A stretch of 64,000 bases of DNA, taken from contig JBAKBP010003207.1 of assembly GCA_037953745.1 (NCBI GenBank), positions 1 through 64,000 of the forward strand, given 5' to 3'. Under the pieces are notes generated by a model. The model made no database searches and had not been told where the DNA came from. It saw nothing but the letters and a program-made list of their open reading frames with translations. Position 1 is the stretch's first letter. Each line of letters begins with the position of its first letter. Shown piece after piece: positions 1 to 12,190 of this stretch. The position numbers and the translations under genes are program-made. This stretch comes from Lithodes maja (taxonomy: Eukaryota; Arthropoda; Malacostraca; Decapoda; Lithodidae).

Positions 1-1
1 C

Positions 2-202
2 TATGTTCCAGCCTATGGTCCGGTCGTTGTAGTTTACCCAGATCATCACCCTCTCAAGATCTTGGACCAGTTTCACAATCGGAGTATGAGGCTGACCAGG
101 TGGTCACTAAGGTTATTGGTATATAACCTGGACATACGCCATATTGCCGGTTGTGACAACGTGGTTGCAGATGGTCGTTCAAGGGTATATGATCCTGGGT
201 AG
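2..202 (+). pseudogene. pol: C-terminal RNase H tail of a Gmr1-like Ty3/gypsy pol (degenerate)
   Basis: The frame starting at base 2 reads the last ~66 residues of a gypsy RNase H domain and stops at 200-202. It aligns residue by residue with the RNase H ends of the two better elements in this window (27847-28459 and 53777-54796), including the HHPLK, MRLTRWSL and DIRHIAG stretches. The catalytic aspartate expected in TDHHP is inside a PDHHP sequence here, with T changed to P, and several other conserved positions differ, so this copy is probably dead. It is followed directly by an untranslated stretch and an LTR, which means pol ends with RNase H rather than integrase. The rest of the element lies upstream of the window. 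Confidence 0.85.
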
Positions 203-683
203 ATTGACACACGGGTAGCCTCCTGCTTTAGTTTGAATAGTATTTTGCGCTTGGTGCTTGTTGGCTCGCGGTTGTAGCCCAGCGTATTGGGTCGTAAAGC
301 AGGATTGTTGAGCGTTTGGTATAGAAGAAAATAGGCTGCCCTTATAGTGCAGCCGGAAAAAACATATTAAAATATAAAAATCATAAAAAAACTTTCTTTT
401 GTTATAGATAATTGTATAAGTTTGTCATAGCCTATAGAGTTTGAGTAGTCCACGAACTATCAAACGGCTGAGCTGCTGTAAGCTCGCTCTGGGAGCATGA
501 TATTATGTCTTTTACTATTGTTGGGAGGAGTTATGAAATGTGAATTTTTTTTTTATAAGATGTGTTTTAGTGATAAACTCAGCGTTGTTTTAGTGCCATG
601 CGGTCGCTGGGTGTGAGGGGTTTGATGGGGTTCTGTATATCAGATTTTAGCTCAGGGTTGAGCAAGTAAAATCTTGGGGGAGG
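203..683 (+). other. 3' untranslated region and polypurine tract of the Gmr1-like element
   Basis: Non-coding stretch between the pol stop and the LTR. It resembles 28460-28938, the same position in another element (shared text includes a TAGCCCAGCGTATTGGGTCG word). It ends in a purine-rich run (CTTGGGGGAGG) immediately before the LTR, which is the expected place for plus-strand priming. Confidence 0.7.
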
Positions 684-2524
684 TGTGACGCATGTCGAGT
701 ATGAGCATGCTGTACAGAACGCCCAGTCAGGCCCCACTCTCGCTAGGATCGTCAGGGCAGGAACTTTGGCTGTAGTCTGTGTAGAGTTTCCTAACTTAGT
801 TTATGTGAGCCGTTGTACTATAAGTATTATAAATATGTATTTTGTTTTCTTCTAAGTCAACGAGTTCTATTTTATATCATTAGATATAAGTATTGTGTGT
901 GGGACTTATATACAATGATGAGAGAGAGAGTTATGTAACGACGGCCAGTGAGCGCGCCACGAGGTGTGTAGGCCTCACTCCCTCCTCCCTCCTCCTTCCT
1001 CCCTCATCAAGCGCGTGGGAAATCCTTTGTCGATCCCAGATTGAGAGAGAATATGACGTCATGATTGCCAGTGGGCGGTCCTTAAGTAGTTTGAGATATG
1101 CCGCTAGAGGGCCGAGTATAAAAAGAGAGGTTCTTGCCACCATTCTTCAGAACTCATCAGGCAGAGCGACTTCTCATATCCCTTGCAACTATCCATATTC
1201 TTCCGACTGATGTGAACTTTCTCTACTCTCTGAACAGCCTATCTTCTTCTCTTCTCGTCCCTTTTTAACCAATGACCCCTTTGGTGCAGATTCAGTCAGC
1301 CAAAGTATTATCGCTTGAGTTCTCACGAGATAAGTGCCTGTTAGATAGCCTATTTTTGGAAGGGTTAACTAGAATAGGATTGATTGATGTTTGTTGCACT
1401 CGTATATGCATTTCCCTGTGTGCGATTATTCATGTTCCTGTTTTCTGCTGGTTTAGGCAATGCTAGACTGGGATAGGGTTTCTGAGTTGTGATTTCCTAT
1501 GAGTACTAGGTTGCGGTTGAACCAGTACAATTGCAACGGAGACGTGGAACGCCTAGGTGGTCTTTCTGACTGTGTACCGTGGGAGTTTAGCACTGTGTTG
1601 CGAGTGAGGGCTTTTGCCTCGGCCACCCAACACTGTGCTATCTCATTTGCTTGACTTTGAGAGGATCGCCAGGAGAGAACCAGATACTAGTGATCTGGAT
1701 CTCTCAAGAGAGCATCCCGTCAATTAACGTAATTTGGCCGCACAGCCTTAAGGACCTCGCTAGGCTACGAGCCGCTTGCTCAGCCATTGTGTCCTAGCCT
1801 ACTACATCCCAGCTAGACTTTGCTCGGTCAGCAGATACAGCATAGTATTGAAGCTTCTTATGTATATTATTGTTTATGCACTATTGATTTCATGTGTGGC
1901 ACGCTTAGCTACTTCAGAGATTAGTGGCCCACGAGCACAATCTTAGTAGGCTATTGCCAGTGCATTGTCGGAGTACTTCTTCTTAATGTTTGCCATATCC
2001 TATTGCTTATTCTTATAATTCTTCTTATGTCAATTTAAAGCCTTTAATTACCAGTGAGTTATTCATTAAATTGCTGTTCAAAATCCGATACTTACTTCTT
2101 ATGAGTATTCGAGAAGCATCTAACTTATCAGAAGATTCCTTGCTTGATGCTCGAGGACTATTGTTTAACGTAACGTAATAGTGCCGATCCGAAGTAGAGG
2201 GTGGAGGACTTCTTAAGTTCTTAGTTCAAGGGTGGATTACTTCGGCTTCGGCCAACACTATTCTTTAGTGTTGTAGTACTTTCTTCTTTGTTTGATTGTT
2301 GACCAGACTAGATAACTCCCGTCTTGTTATTAGTCTGTTGTGTGAAACGCTAGTACCGAGTTCTTGTATACCCCGTTATAGCAGATAGAACTCTGGAGGG
2401 TAGTGGCGTTTTTTGTTCGGCTGGCAGTACTCTGGGGTTGGGATCGTGTGTTTCCGTTGTGGCAGCGAGCCATACTCGAGTCCTGTGTAAGAGCCCTAGT
2501 GTACCCGAGTGCCCGGTCGTAACA
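684..2524 (+). mobile_element. 3' LTR of the Gmr1-like element, about 1.84 kb
   Basis: Begins TGTGACGC and ends CGTAACA, giving the TG...CA ends of an LTR. The same sequence recurs inverted at 32787-34644 as a solo LTR, which fixes both ends. Internal landmarks shared with the other copy include the segment around 1081-1140 (PuPuGTATAAAAAG, a TATA-like core promoter candidate at about 1114-1124) and the CTTGAGAGATCC-type segment near 1700. Short ORFs inside it have no support as genes. Confidence 0.9.
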
Positions 2525-2784
2525 TAATGTATTGATAGGAGAGTGTTTTGGAGGGCAGGCTGGGGTTGCCCTTTATATTGATGAGGCACAGAAAGGATCA
2601 GCTAGGAAGGCCAGGTGGTGAAACAGGAGTTCTAGCTGTCCTTATCAACCACCTAGCACTCCCTGGGAGTACCGCCCTGTTCGGCTGGTGCCTACAGCCT
2701 CCTCCTAACAAAGCATATACTCCTTTGATCAAGTGTTCAATATTAACATTGTTTTGGTCTGCTTTTTACTATAACGAGTTCAAC
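2525..2784. other. Unassigned spacer
   Basis: I see no gene or repeat that I can name. It lies between the LTR and a cluster of TTAA-bounded elements. Confidence 0.5.
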
Positions 2785-3009
2785 TTAACCCCTTGAGGAT
2801 TATGACGCATTATTGCAGTTTATTTTGGCTATCATTAGACAATTTTATTCAGCTAACAAATGATATGTTAGAGCCCGAGGCATAATTGAGGTGATTTTTT
2901 ACTCTTTATATTCCTAGAGGTCATTGCTAAGCTGCATATAATTATCTTATGATACCCAAAATAAACTGGTAAACCGCATCATTATGCTCAAGGGGTTACA
3001 TGGGGTTAA
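2785..3009. mobile_element. TTAA-bounded palindromic MITE-like element (F)
   Basis: The left end reads TTAACCCCTTGAGG and the right side reads CTCAAGGGGTTACATGGGGTTAA, so the termini are inverted repeats; the inner arms (CCCCTTGAG...CTCAAGGGG) are followed by matching ATTATGACGC / GCATCATTAT text. Similarity appears to continue outside the TTAA (GTTCAACTTAA against TTAAGTTCATTA), so the true element may be slightly longer. It has no coding capacity. TTAA ends suggest a piggyBac- or Kolobok-mobilised non-autonomous element. Confidence 0.6.
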
Positions 3010-3076
3010 GTTCATTATAATCATCAGCTAAATTACCGTTTAGCATATTATATCATAAAATGTGTTTTTGATACAT

Positions 3077-3563
3077 TTAACCCTTGTCTATCGGGGCCCG
3101 ACTTAAGTCTGTATCGAAAAATTTGGACTATGTGGCGGGGCCCGACTTAAGTCCGAGTGCAATTTTGGCGCAATATTGGCTCTGAGAGAGAGACGAGTGA
3201 CTGGAGGAGCATGGGTTACCTCATGACCGCTCGCCACGGCCGCCGTGGACCTACTGAGATTTACTCCACTTACATCCACCCTCACTCCCTCGCTACATAC
3301 GTAATTATATAAAGAAATTACCGTATTTTAGCGATTTTGCCCTTCGGTTGCACGATCGTTGCAAGACAACCAGTGATCGTAGAAGAATGGTTCGGGTGTC
3401 ATTGGAAAGCGTAATTTACGCCCTTTCAGGGATACATACTTGTATTACGCTCTGGGTCTTGTTTATGCATGAAAAGAGCACGGAAACAACCCCATTAATG
3501 GTAAAAAAAAAACGCTGAGCGGCACAGTGAAATATACTCCACCACCCGCTCGTAAGGTGTTAA
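3077..3563. mobile_element. TTAA-bounded MITE-like element (E)
   Basis: The left end TTAACCCTTGTCTATCGGGG closely resembles the left end of element B (18852 and 26796), and the inverted right end reads TTAACACCTTACGAGCGGG. A GGGGCCCGACTTAAGTC word occurs twice near the left end (about 3094 and 3138). There is no ORF of note. The right boundary is less certain than the left because the terminal repeats match only in part. Confidence 0.6.
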
Positions 3564-5284
3564 CATAGAATAGGCTACACTAAACTGTATGTCCTGACTC
3601 TACCAATATGAGGGGGTGTTGTTTTGTAGTTGGGTCGGAGCTGCATCCCACCCTACTCTCCTGACGTGAAAGTTTTCGGCTTTCTAACACAAACTTTGTG
3701 GCCATGTTTTACTATAAATAAACCAAGATGCAACGCCCAGACAATTATTATTTATGTATTAGTACACTGTGTACTTACTAAAATATTCCTTTTTTGATCC
3801 TTTAACTTTCTCTAGATATGCATATATCAATTAATTATGATTTTTATTTCATCTTTGTATGGAATGATAAACAAAAACACTATTATGGATAGTATATCTG
3901 GGCGCAGTTTTAGGTGGACATTACTCCAGATGAACTTACATAGGCCTATGCAAACTACGATAATAACAATAGAAAGAAAGATAGGAATGTTTATTAAACA
4001 AAGACATCTATACAATACTCAAAGACACCCCGACACAACAAATTGCAAGGGGACACACTGCATCACATTAACTAAATATAATACACATATACATACACAT
4101 AATAAATGTATCCACAACAACCTCCCCCATGCACCATCCTCCTCCCACAGACACGCATATACAGTACACCCAAACAACATAGACCTCAGGTCATGGAACC
4201 AATAACGAACGTTGCTCAATATCGGAACCTCTCATTATTCTCAAGATAGTGACATGCAGTCTGAGGACCTCAATATATTGCAGCGGAGAGGAAAATGTGG
4301 TGCTACGATGGCAGTAGAAGACATGGAGGAAACTGTAAAGTTATGTCTCCAAAATAACACACTGCAACGGAAGCTATAGGCCTACTCCTTTGATACGGTC
4401 CAATTAATGTGTTTGCCGGTAACACAATGCTATCTGGGTAATCGAGTATTATTTATGGTTACCTTGTGCAACACGTTTTAAGTGTGTTCATATTGTTTGT
4501 ATTTTGTACTTGTGATTCTGTGTTTATGCTTGGTGCCTAATAGGCCTACTCATGTTATTAAACAAACCTAGCGAGACAAAAAACTCGTGGACTGTTGACG
4601 AATGAATCCCATTGGTTTACTCAATAGAGGATCAACAATGATAACTAAATATTACGTTTCCATGTTTGAATTCTTCTAGGCAGAAATATAGAACAAGTTT
4701 CTAATCTAAAATGCATCACATGTGGGCCTGTAATATTAGGACGTCTGCCGAAAGGATATCCATTGAAGACATCAATATAGACATCACAGGCATAGACTGA
4801 GCAAACCATTAAATTCAATATATCATGGTGCATGAACTATTACTTGTAATCAAAGATACCTTCATACCTAGTGTCTACTGCTCCTTGTTCAATGTTTCGA
4901 ACTAGTGTGAACATTTCGTAACTATGCAGTTAGGATAACTTCTTCATCTTCATATGTTCCATTATTTACATACTTCTCTCTGGCCTAGTAGTCACTTCCT
5001 GTGAGTGTTGGCTAGTAAAGGCCACTCGAAAACACTCCAACATAATTCACATAACATAATGAAGAAGGATGATAACTGGCAAACATGTACCTTTTTGCTT
5101 GGGCATTATCAGTGTAACTTGACTGAGTAAAATGTATACATCATGTTTTGGTAGTTGACAATTATGTCAGACTAATTGGCCTGTAATACTATAATAGTGC
5201 TCACGTGTTTGAGTTGTATATGCTCCTCTGTTATATCACCTATGATCATAACACTAGCCCTCCTCATTAAAAATATATAACATT
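3564..5284. other. Unassigned AT-rich DNA
   Basis: No gene, LINE domain, LTR or tandem repeat recognised over about 1.7 kb. Short open frames on both strands show no recognisable domain and are low-complexity. Confidence 0.5.
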
Positions 5285-5680
5285 AATCATTCATCTGAGA
5301 GACTCAGACCAAGAGTGAGACGGGTGGAAATGAGTTACATGGAGGGTTAGACAGACGAATGAGTAAGGAGGAGTTGTGGTGTGGAGTTAAATGTGCTGTA
5401 AAGTGTGAAAAGGAACACCTTGAAATGGTTCAGCCATATGGAACGTATGGGAAGCGAGAGAATGACTAAGAGGGTGTACGAGAGCGAGGTGGAAGGACAG
5501 AGAGGGAGAGGTAAACTGAAAGAGAGGTGGAAGGATGGAGTGAGGAAGTATATGAATGAAGGCGGTGCTGGTTGGGAGGAGGGGCGTCGACTGACTGGGG
5601 ACAGAGGTGCATAGGGGCGGTTCGTTCGTGGCCACCCCTTCGGGGATCACGGCGTCAGGCAATAGATAGATAGATAGATT
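5285..5680 (+). mobile_element. 5'-truncated RTE-like LINE 3' end with (GATA)n tail
   Basis: The frame 5405-5614 reads the C-terminal signature of RTE-type reverse transcriptases (WFSHMERM, then RVYESEVEGQRGRG, then KERWKDG). The same protein occurs on the minus strand at 51282-51677 in better condition. Upstream of 5405 the frame is broken by stops. The copy ends in a short GATA tandem tail at about 5663-5680, as expected for a LINE that primes on short repeats. Only the last few hundred bases of the element are present. Confidence 0.75.
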
Positions 5681-5799
5681 CATCTTCCCTTGTTCCACGT
5701 TAACATGCTGTCTTCTTCCCTCTTTGACCACGTGTTCGGCTTCCTCTGTGGCCTCATTACTGTACTCTGACCATTATAAGTCTACAACAAGTCTACCGT

Positions 5800-6746
5800 C
5801 TTCCCTTCCTTCACCAATGTAAGTAGCGGGGTACCCCAGGGATCGGAACTAGGACCAATTCTCTTTCTAATTTACATCAACGACATAGATGAGGGTCTCA
5901 CCTGTACAATCTCAAAATTTGCTGACGATACAAAAATTGCAAATAGCTTACTCTCAAAAGATCAAGTTGACGATATGCAACACAATCTAGATAAATTGTC
6001 ACATTGGGCCCAAATTTGGCAAATGAGTTTCAATGCGGATAAATGTAAAGTACTACATATCGGATACCTAAATGAGAAAGCAAACTATTCGATGAATGGC
6101 ACTCAGCTTAAGAATGTAAACAGAGAAACGGATCTGGGAGTAACAATATCGAGTAACCTAAAACCGAGTCAACAATGTTCAGAAGTTGTTAAGAAGGCAA
6201 ACAAAATAATTGACTTTATAGGCAGATTATTTGAGCATAAATCCAAAGACGTAATCCTAACCCTTTACAATTCCTTAGTCCGCCCTCTTCTGGAATACTG
6301 CGTTCAATGCTGGTGCCCTTATTACCAAAAAGACATAAACAAGCTAGAACGAGTTCAACGCAGAGTTACCAAAATGATACCTAGCCTAAAGAACAAACCA
6401 TACGAAGAGCGTCTTAGAGAATTAAATCTATTTCCTTTAACCCAGCGCAGATTAAGAGGTGACTTAATTCAAGTGTTCAAAATCATCAAAGGCATCGACA
6501 ATATGAACTGTAGTAAGTACTTCACTATCGACCAATCTAATTACACACGGGGAAACGGTTGCAAAATTATTGGTAAATCTTTTAACTCACACGAATCTAA
6601 GAATTTCTTCTTCAATCGAGTTGTCAACTTGTGGAATGGGCTTCCCCGAGACGTTTATAGACTGCAGCACCGTTGATTCATTTAAATTCCGCCTAGACAA
6701 ATATCTTGCATCAAACCCGCGACTGACTGCGTTTGTAAATGAATAA
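5800..6746 (+). pseudogene. CR1-like non-LTR reverse transcriptase, C-terminal half, frameshifted
   Basis: Open frame from about 5800 reads SGVPQGSELGPILF, then the catalytic FADDT box near 5920, then the thumb and C-terminal region of a LINE ORF2 (SFNADKCKVLHIG, then LGVTIS, then VRPLLEYC, WCPYY, KLERVQRRVTKMIP). Near 6655 the frame shifts by one base. The protein would otherwise stop early in that frame, but the usual C-terminus (FKFRLDKYLA-like) continues in the next frame to a stop at 6744-6746. The endonuclease and RT fingers are missing, so this is a 5'-truncated dead copy. The clade call (CR1 group) rests on the thumb and C-terminal motifs. Confidence 0.8.
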
Positions 6747-9349
6747 CTTTATTTTATCCTCCCCTCAGTTACTAAGCCATATGTCCCCTACTAACTTCCT
6801 AGTCCTGCTACGTTAGTGGCAGGGCAGTAGTTCCCTTTCCAATGTTCCCTTACCCACTCTAAACCACTGTTTGGACACTTGATCCTCAGTGTTTTGGAGG
6901 ACAAGCAGCCTAGAAGGGTCACTAGATCTGTTGTTGCTTGATTTCCTTTGTACTTTGTACCTTAGTCTATTGTCTGCTACCCTCTCTTGATCATGTGCTT
7001 ACCCTTGTGGCTGCCAGACGTCCTCTTATTATATCCTGCCCTTAAGACGAGGAATCACACGGACGCATATTTTGACAACTATTTTCAGTAACTTTGTTCT
7101 GGTTTGTTTGCGTCAAATGCTTTACATGAATTCATCCACATACATTGTTCGATCCCCAGGCAACTGTAGTTGCTGCTATCAATACAAAAGAGCCAAGTTG
7201 TGTTACCATAATTAGGTTGCTAATAAACACAGGAGAAGCGCATTTGTAAATCCAACTTCATACAACAATCCTATATCTACTGTCTGAGTAACAATCAGTC
7301 CACCGGGTAGTTACACATTGCTTGTGGCACACGAGCATAATCACCTTAATATAGGTATACATCGTGGAAGTGAAAATAATTTGGTTATAATTTAGGCCGA
7401 TAAATTCGAAAATGAAAGTTAGAAAAATCGAGATTAAAACCAATGTAATAATATTATAGCTAAAACAGCTAAATTTCAAGATAGCTATATATGCAGAATG
7501 AAAAGTTAGTGAGTTCCCAAAATTCTACAAGTGACGGTATAAAAATATAAACCAGATGATGTTGGCTGTTGAGACAGGTTTATATATATATACTCAGGTT
7601 TGTAATCAAAGCGGGTGGCAGGTAATTACAGACTACGGCCAGGTAGGAGGGAGGGAAGGGAAGTGGAAGGTGGGGGTGGGAAGTAGGATTAGCACTGAGA
7701 GGATGAAACAAGAGTGATTAGTAGGAGTTCCATTAAGGTGTGAGGTGGATGATGAAGGTGAATCGCAATTAACTATTCTACTCGTACAGAACCTTTATAA
7801 ACTTTAAAAAAAATCAAATGTTAACCAAAATAAATTAAAGAACTCATCAACTCATCACTTTGTCGACCATCAACACCGTGTTTAATAATGGAATCTACAG
7901 GCTATACTGTACATAACTTGTAGTGTTTATATAATATTATAGTATAAACACATCACAATTAAGTCAGAGTAAAATGTGAAACACACATCAGTAGAGGTAA
8001 AAACAGTCAAAAGTTGTCGACAGATTGTTTGTGGATATCTCGATTTCCGTTTTTCCAAAAACTTTTAAAATTCTCTCACAGAGGGTCAGAGAATCACCAT
8101 CAATCACACAATGAGTTATTTACAGACTATGTCAAGTGGGCTGAAATACACAAGTTAAATTGGTTTTGCATCTTTCATATGGGAACATTTATGACATACT
8201 GTATACATTTGAAATTTAACTGGACATCATCTTGTTAGGTGAAATTATTTGGTATTACTACGACAGTAATATTATTTGTGTGGGCATGGACAATATTTGA
8301 AATATTGTTTATTAATATAGAACACTCAGTAATATACACAATTCTGGTCAAATCAACAGCCTCCATTATATGTTTCCAGCCACGTCCGTAAGAATACAAA
8401 CAAAGCACGGGTGATATTAAAACCCAAACATCCAATAAACCATGTTTGTGCTAATGTCAATACAGAACCTGAACAAAGGAGACCTGGACAAAAACTAGAG
8501 CCCGATAAGACTGAGCGATACTGGTATATAAGAGAGGGGATGGAGGGCGTAGGGTGTGGTGGTGGGTTTTTACCAGGCAGAAAATGTCACACGTCGGAGG
8601 AGAGGATATTGTCTGTTTGTATCCAGTGATTCATCTCTAACCCTAACTGTTTCTCTAATTTATAGTGATGATAGATGATTTGTAATTTTAAGCCCCGTTT
8701 TTCTTCAATAAAAAGAGGGTAGGGAAAACAACAAAGATTTGTATTATGAATCATAGTATGAATACTTCAAACTGATTCCCAAACATTTACTCTATCGTTC
8801 TTCATATTCCCTTGGCATTGAGTTGAATATTTCAAGAATCTCATTAAATCTAATTTCACCATCACATAAAGGAAGAACAGAGCTACAGAGGATTTGTTGG
8901 TGTTTTCAAGAAGTATTGATACCCTGCACCATCACATAGCACTTAGTGTTTCCGCTATTAATTTTCTTTACATGGAAATTTATTTAAATCTGACGAAACA
9001 CATAGACTATCTCTCCCTTTCACCGGGCAGTTACATGTGTTCTGGCATGGTCATCCTTTGATTGTACCATAATTTAAAGAAAGTGTTGCAAAACTGGGTA
9101 GTTTACGATGGAGTATGGTATGAATACTTCAAAGAGGCATAACACACTTCTCTGTAACTTCTTTATATGCCCATGGTGATGCGTGACTATAAAATCTTGT
9201 GTTGTATTTATAATGTTCAACTCATTGTAACGCAAACATGCAGAAAGTTACACATTATTTGTTGGTGTCTTTATGACAAATAAATACAATTCACTTTTAT
9301 ACACTACTTAATTTCTTTTCTATGCAATCTCATTTGAGGGAAAACTGCT
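6747..9349. other. Unassigned DNA with simple-sequence patches
   Basis: About 2.6 kb with no recognised coding or mobile feature. It contains a short (TA)n patch near 7580-7592 and a purine-rich GGGAGG stretch at about 7640-7690. A possible diverged repeat (similar sentences around 8750-8960 and 9100-9290 ending in short T/A text) is suggested by eye but not established. Confidence 0.45.
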
Positions 9350-9838
9350 TTAACCCTTCCTACCCGGGCTGTCTTACCCAATGACGGTCGCCCCTACCCG
9401 GGCGAAATGGCTGAAAAACGTCTAGGCCTAGGCTACCGTATTTATGTTTATTTTCACTGCTAGAACTTTCCCACTCATCTATAATCGTAGTGCGGTTTTC
9501 AATCTGTATTTTGGTGTTAAGTAGAGCTCTGTAAGTCAACTGGTTCAGTTGTGATGACGATTTCAATGGAGCAAATATTGCAGAGATGTTGCCAATATGG
9601 GGGCTTTTCAGACACTAATTTCGTCATGACGTCAGAACAATAACATTGAGGAGTCATCTCCTTCTTGTTTTCGGAGGTGCGGTGACGAACGCTTGGGTTT
9701 GTTGACATACGTCGTACGCACGGCGTTCAGACCAAGCTTAATTAGGCTATTAAGCTGCTGCCTTAGGTAAGGCATACCGGGTAGCGGCCCTTCTTTCGAG
9801 CTGTCCTTACCTAAGGCAGACCGGGTAGGAAGGGTTAA
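9350..9838. mobile_element. TTAA-bounded MITE-like element (G) with long terminal inverted repeats
   Basis: Left end TTAACCCTTCCTACCCGGGC and right end CCGGGTAGGAAGGGTTAA are inverted copies, with further matching text inside (CTGTCTTACC / CCTTACCTAAGGCAG). The subterminal CCCTACCCGGGCG word is repeated near 9391. There is no coding capacity. This has the clearest inverted termini of the TTAA elements in the window and fits a piggyBac-type non-autonomous element. Confidence 0.8.
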
Positions 9839-10169
9839 ACACGACACAAATGCTAAAAAGGTTGACTTTAATGGACCATAACTGCAAAAAATGCCCCATA
9901 GAAGCCTATGTGTATAACTATGTTTGTTTACTCAAATTGACTTACCTTTCATAACTGTAAGTATTTAACAAAACTTATGGGACACAATGTATATACGAAG
10001 GAATATGCGAGACAACCTCAGCAATCATCGCAGTTACTGTCTCTCCAGTAATATATGTTTCTGCATCTCTACCAATTTTTTTTTTTTTCTATGTGATTGA
10101 GGGAGGCAAAAGGCAGAATTGCCTATAGCGAGTGCCTCCCCCATAGTTGAAAGAGTGACAGGGCCAAAA

Positions 10170-12185
10170 TCAAGGGACGATCGAGCCAAAATGCCTGGAC
10201 ACACAGAGTTTGAAGCAATTTATGCCATAGGAAGAGGAAAAGACTGATTCTGGGAGAGAGTTCCAGAGCTCAGCTGTTGAGTAGAAGAAAGTTTGGGAGT
10301 AACGTTTCACTCTTGGGTTAGAAAGTTGCACAGAGTAGGGGTGGGATTGAGTTGCAAGACGGGTACCACGTGCCCTACGTAAAGGAGGTGGTATGCACTG
10401 GGAAAGCTCTGAGGAACACTGATTATTATAGTAGCGATAGAATAGCGAGAGAGATGCAACATTGCGGCGGAGAGAGAGAGATTGCAGAGAGTTGGTGAGT
10501 GGACGGGAGTTAATGATACGAAAGGCCTTCCTTTCAACTTTGTCTAGGAGAGCGGTGTGAGAGGAACCTCCCCACACATGTGAACAATACTCAATACAAG
10601 GATGAACTATGCCCCTGTACAGAGCAAGAAGCTGTGTTGGGGAAAAGAACCCCCTAAGGCGGTGTAGCACACCCAGCTTCTGGGAGGCTGCCTTAGCAAG
10701 ACTGGTAATATGGTCCTTCCAAATGAGAGCAGAAGAAAAAGAGACACCAAGAATATTGAGAGAAGATGAAGGGTTGATTTTTGTATTGTTGAAAAATAAG
10801 GGATAGTCCGCTGGGAGATCCTGACGGGTAGATAGATGGAGAAATTGGGTTTTGGAATCATTAACCCAGCAAGTGCTGGAAGACTTAAGAGTTTCCCCGG
10901 GCGACTGCGGGAAGACTCTTAAGAGTCTGGGAAAAAAATATCCATTTAAAACACCCCCCCAATTTTTTTTTTTTTTTTTTTGCCCCTGGGCCATGCCAAA
11001 TATCACTCCTCCACCTTCCCTCCTTCCCCACTTTCCTCACCTTCAGTTATCACCTATTTTCCCTGTTATTCCCTTATTCTGTGGTCTATTTTCGTGCTAA
11101 CATTAGCGAGTTGGTAGCAGGGCGTTGTCATCACTGTTACCAAGCGTGGGCAAGAGCGAGAGAGAGACTATTGCGTAACAGTGTCTCTCCAGACAAGGGG
11201 AGGAGAGGAGGGGAGGGGGGTTGCCTCAGCCATACATTATGTAACTCCCGGCCTGTATCACCGATTTTGACCATCCAAACGCTGTTTCCACTTGTTTTAT
11301 TGCTGTAACAGGTTAATACCTTTATAATCAACCTATAATAGGCACATATGGATAAGTATTAATGGTATTTATGGTAAAATAACGATGTTAGTGATGGGAA
11401 CAGCTCAAATACGTGCGCACGGAGTGTGGAGTCTCATACCCCCCATGCGCACATCTTAGGTTAAAGGTAACAAGGTTTTCTCTGCCCCAATTGGAGATAG
11501 TATTTAGATCAGAAATTAAGAGTTCTATGGCTTCATTACGTTTGTCGTTAAGGGATTGCTGGCTGGGGCGTTCTGAAAAACTAATGGAGTAGTGTAAGGT
11601 TGAGTCGTCTACGTATGAATGGATGGGAATTAAGGTGCAGTTAAGGAGATCATTTATAAAAATTAGAAAAAGAATAGGAGATAGGACAGAGCCCTGAGGA
11701 ACACCAGAGTTTATAGGGTGAGGAAGTGAACAATGGCCATCCACAACCGCGGCTATGGAACAGCCGGAAATTAGAGACAAAGGCACAGATGGAGGGATAG
11801 AAACCGAAGGAGGGTAGTTTAGAAATTAAAGATTTGTGCCAGACTCTATCGAAAGCTTTCGATATGTCTAGTGCAATAGAAAAAGTCTCACCGAAGTCCC
11901 GAAAGGAGGATGACCAAGAGTTAGTAAGAGATGAAAGAAGATCACCAGTAGAGCGACCCTTAAGGAAGCCATACTGGCGATCTGAGAGCAGATTATGAAA
12001 AGAGAAATGCTTAAGAAATTTGGAAGCAAGAATTGTTTAAAAAACTTTAGAAAGACAAGAGATGAGAGCAAGACAATAGTTGGAGGGTTGAGAGCAGTCA
12101 CCCTTCTTTGGGACAGGTTGAATGTGAGCAAACTTCCAGCATGAAGGGAAGACGTTAGAGGATAGACAGAGACGAAAGAGTTTGC
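10170..12185 (-). pseudogene. Jockey-like reverse transcriptase (interrupted, frameshifted)
   Basis: Reading 3' to 5' along the plus strand, the protein begins with FRLCLSSNVFPSCWKFAHIQ and VPKKGDCSQPSNY (12037-12185), continues in another frame through the GRSTGDLL and ALDISKAFD boxes (11868-12031), then SGVPQGSVLSPILF and the catalytic YVDDST box (11388-11786). It resumes after the inserted element with KTQFLHLS, YRGIVHPCIEYCSHVWGG and KVERKAFRIINSRP (10170-10850). The frame changes and the insertion make it non-functional. Deleting the inserted DNA down to one TTAA leaves the codon phase intact between the two halves, showing that the element landed in a once-open RT gene. Confidence 0.85.
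10861..11464 (+). mobile_element. TTAA-bounded element, family A copy 4 (A4), inside the LINE RT
   Basis: Starts TTAACCCAGC and ends GCGCACATCTTAGGTTAA. It matches the other A copies (18336, 23269, 59930): a palindromic GACTCTTAAGAGT word near the left end, a T-run, then GCCCCTGGGCCATGC, then the CACCTATTTTCCCTGTTATTCCC segment, then GGATAAGTATTAATG, then CCCCATGCGCAC near the right end. It has no transposase. The flanking TTAA pair and intact RT codon phase after removal support a TTAA target duplication. Confidence 0.88.
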
Positions 12186-12190
12186 CTAGG

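Larger units (their letters stand above)
10078..12190 (-). mobile_element. Jockey-like LINE, 5'-truncated, with A-rich tail
   Basis: The minus strand carries the RT half of a non-LTR retrotransposon. The 3' end is marked by a poly-A tail (T-run at about 10078-10090) preceded by CCCTCAATCACATAG, the same 3' end as the plus-strand copy at 21640-22204. The 5' end breaks off inside the RT palm region near 12185. A TTAA-bounded element (10861-11464) is inserted inside the RT gene. Confidence 0.85.

Noticed and set aside
893..1210. ORF at the start of the first LTR
   Set aside because: Inside an LTR, on both strands overlapping frames, compositionally simple, no domain.
5387..5731. 114-residue minus-strand ORF
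   Set aside because: It is the antisense shadow of the RTE LINE frame at 5405-5614.
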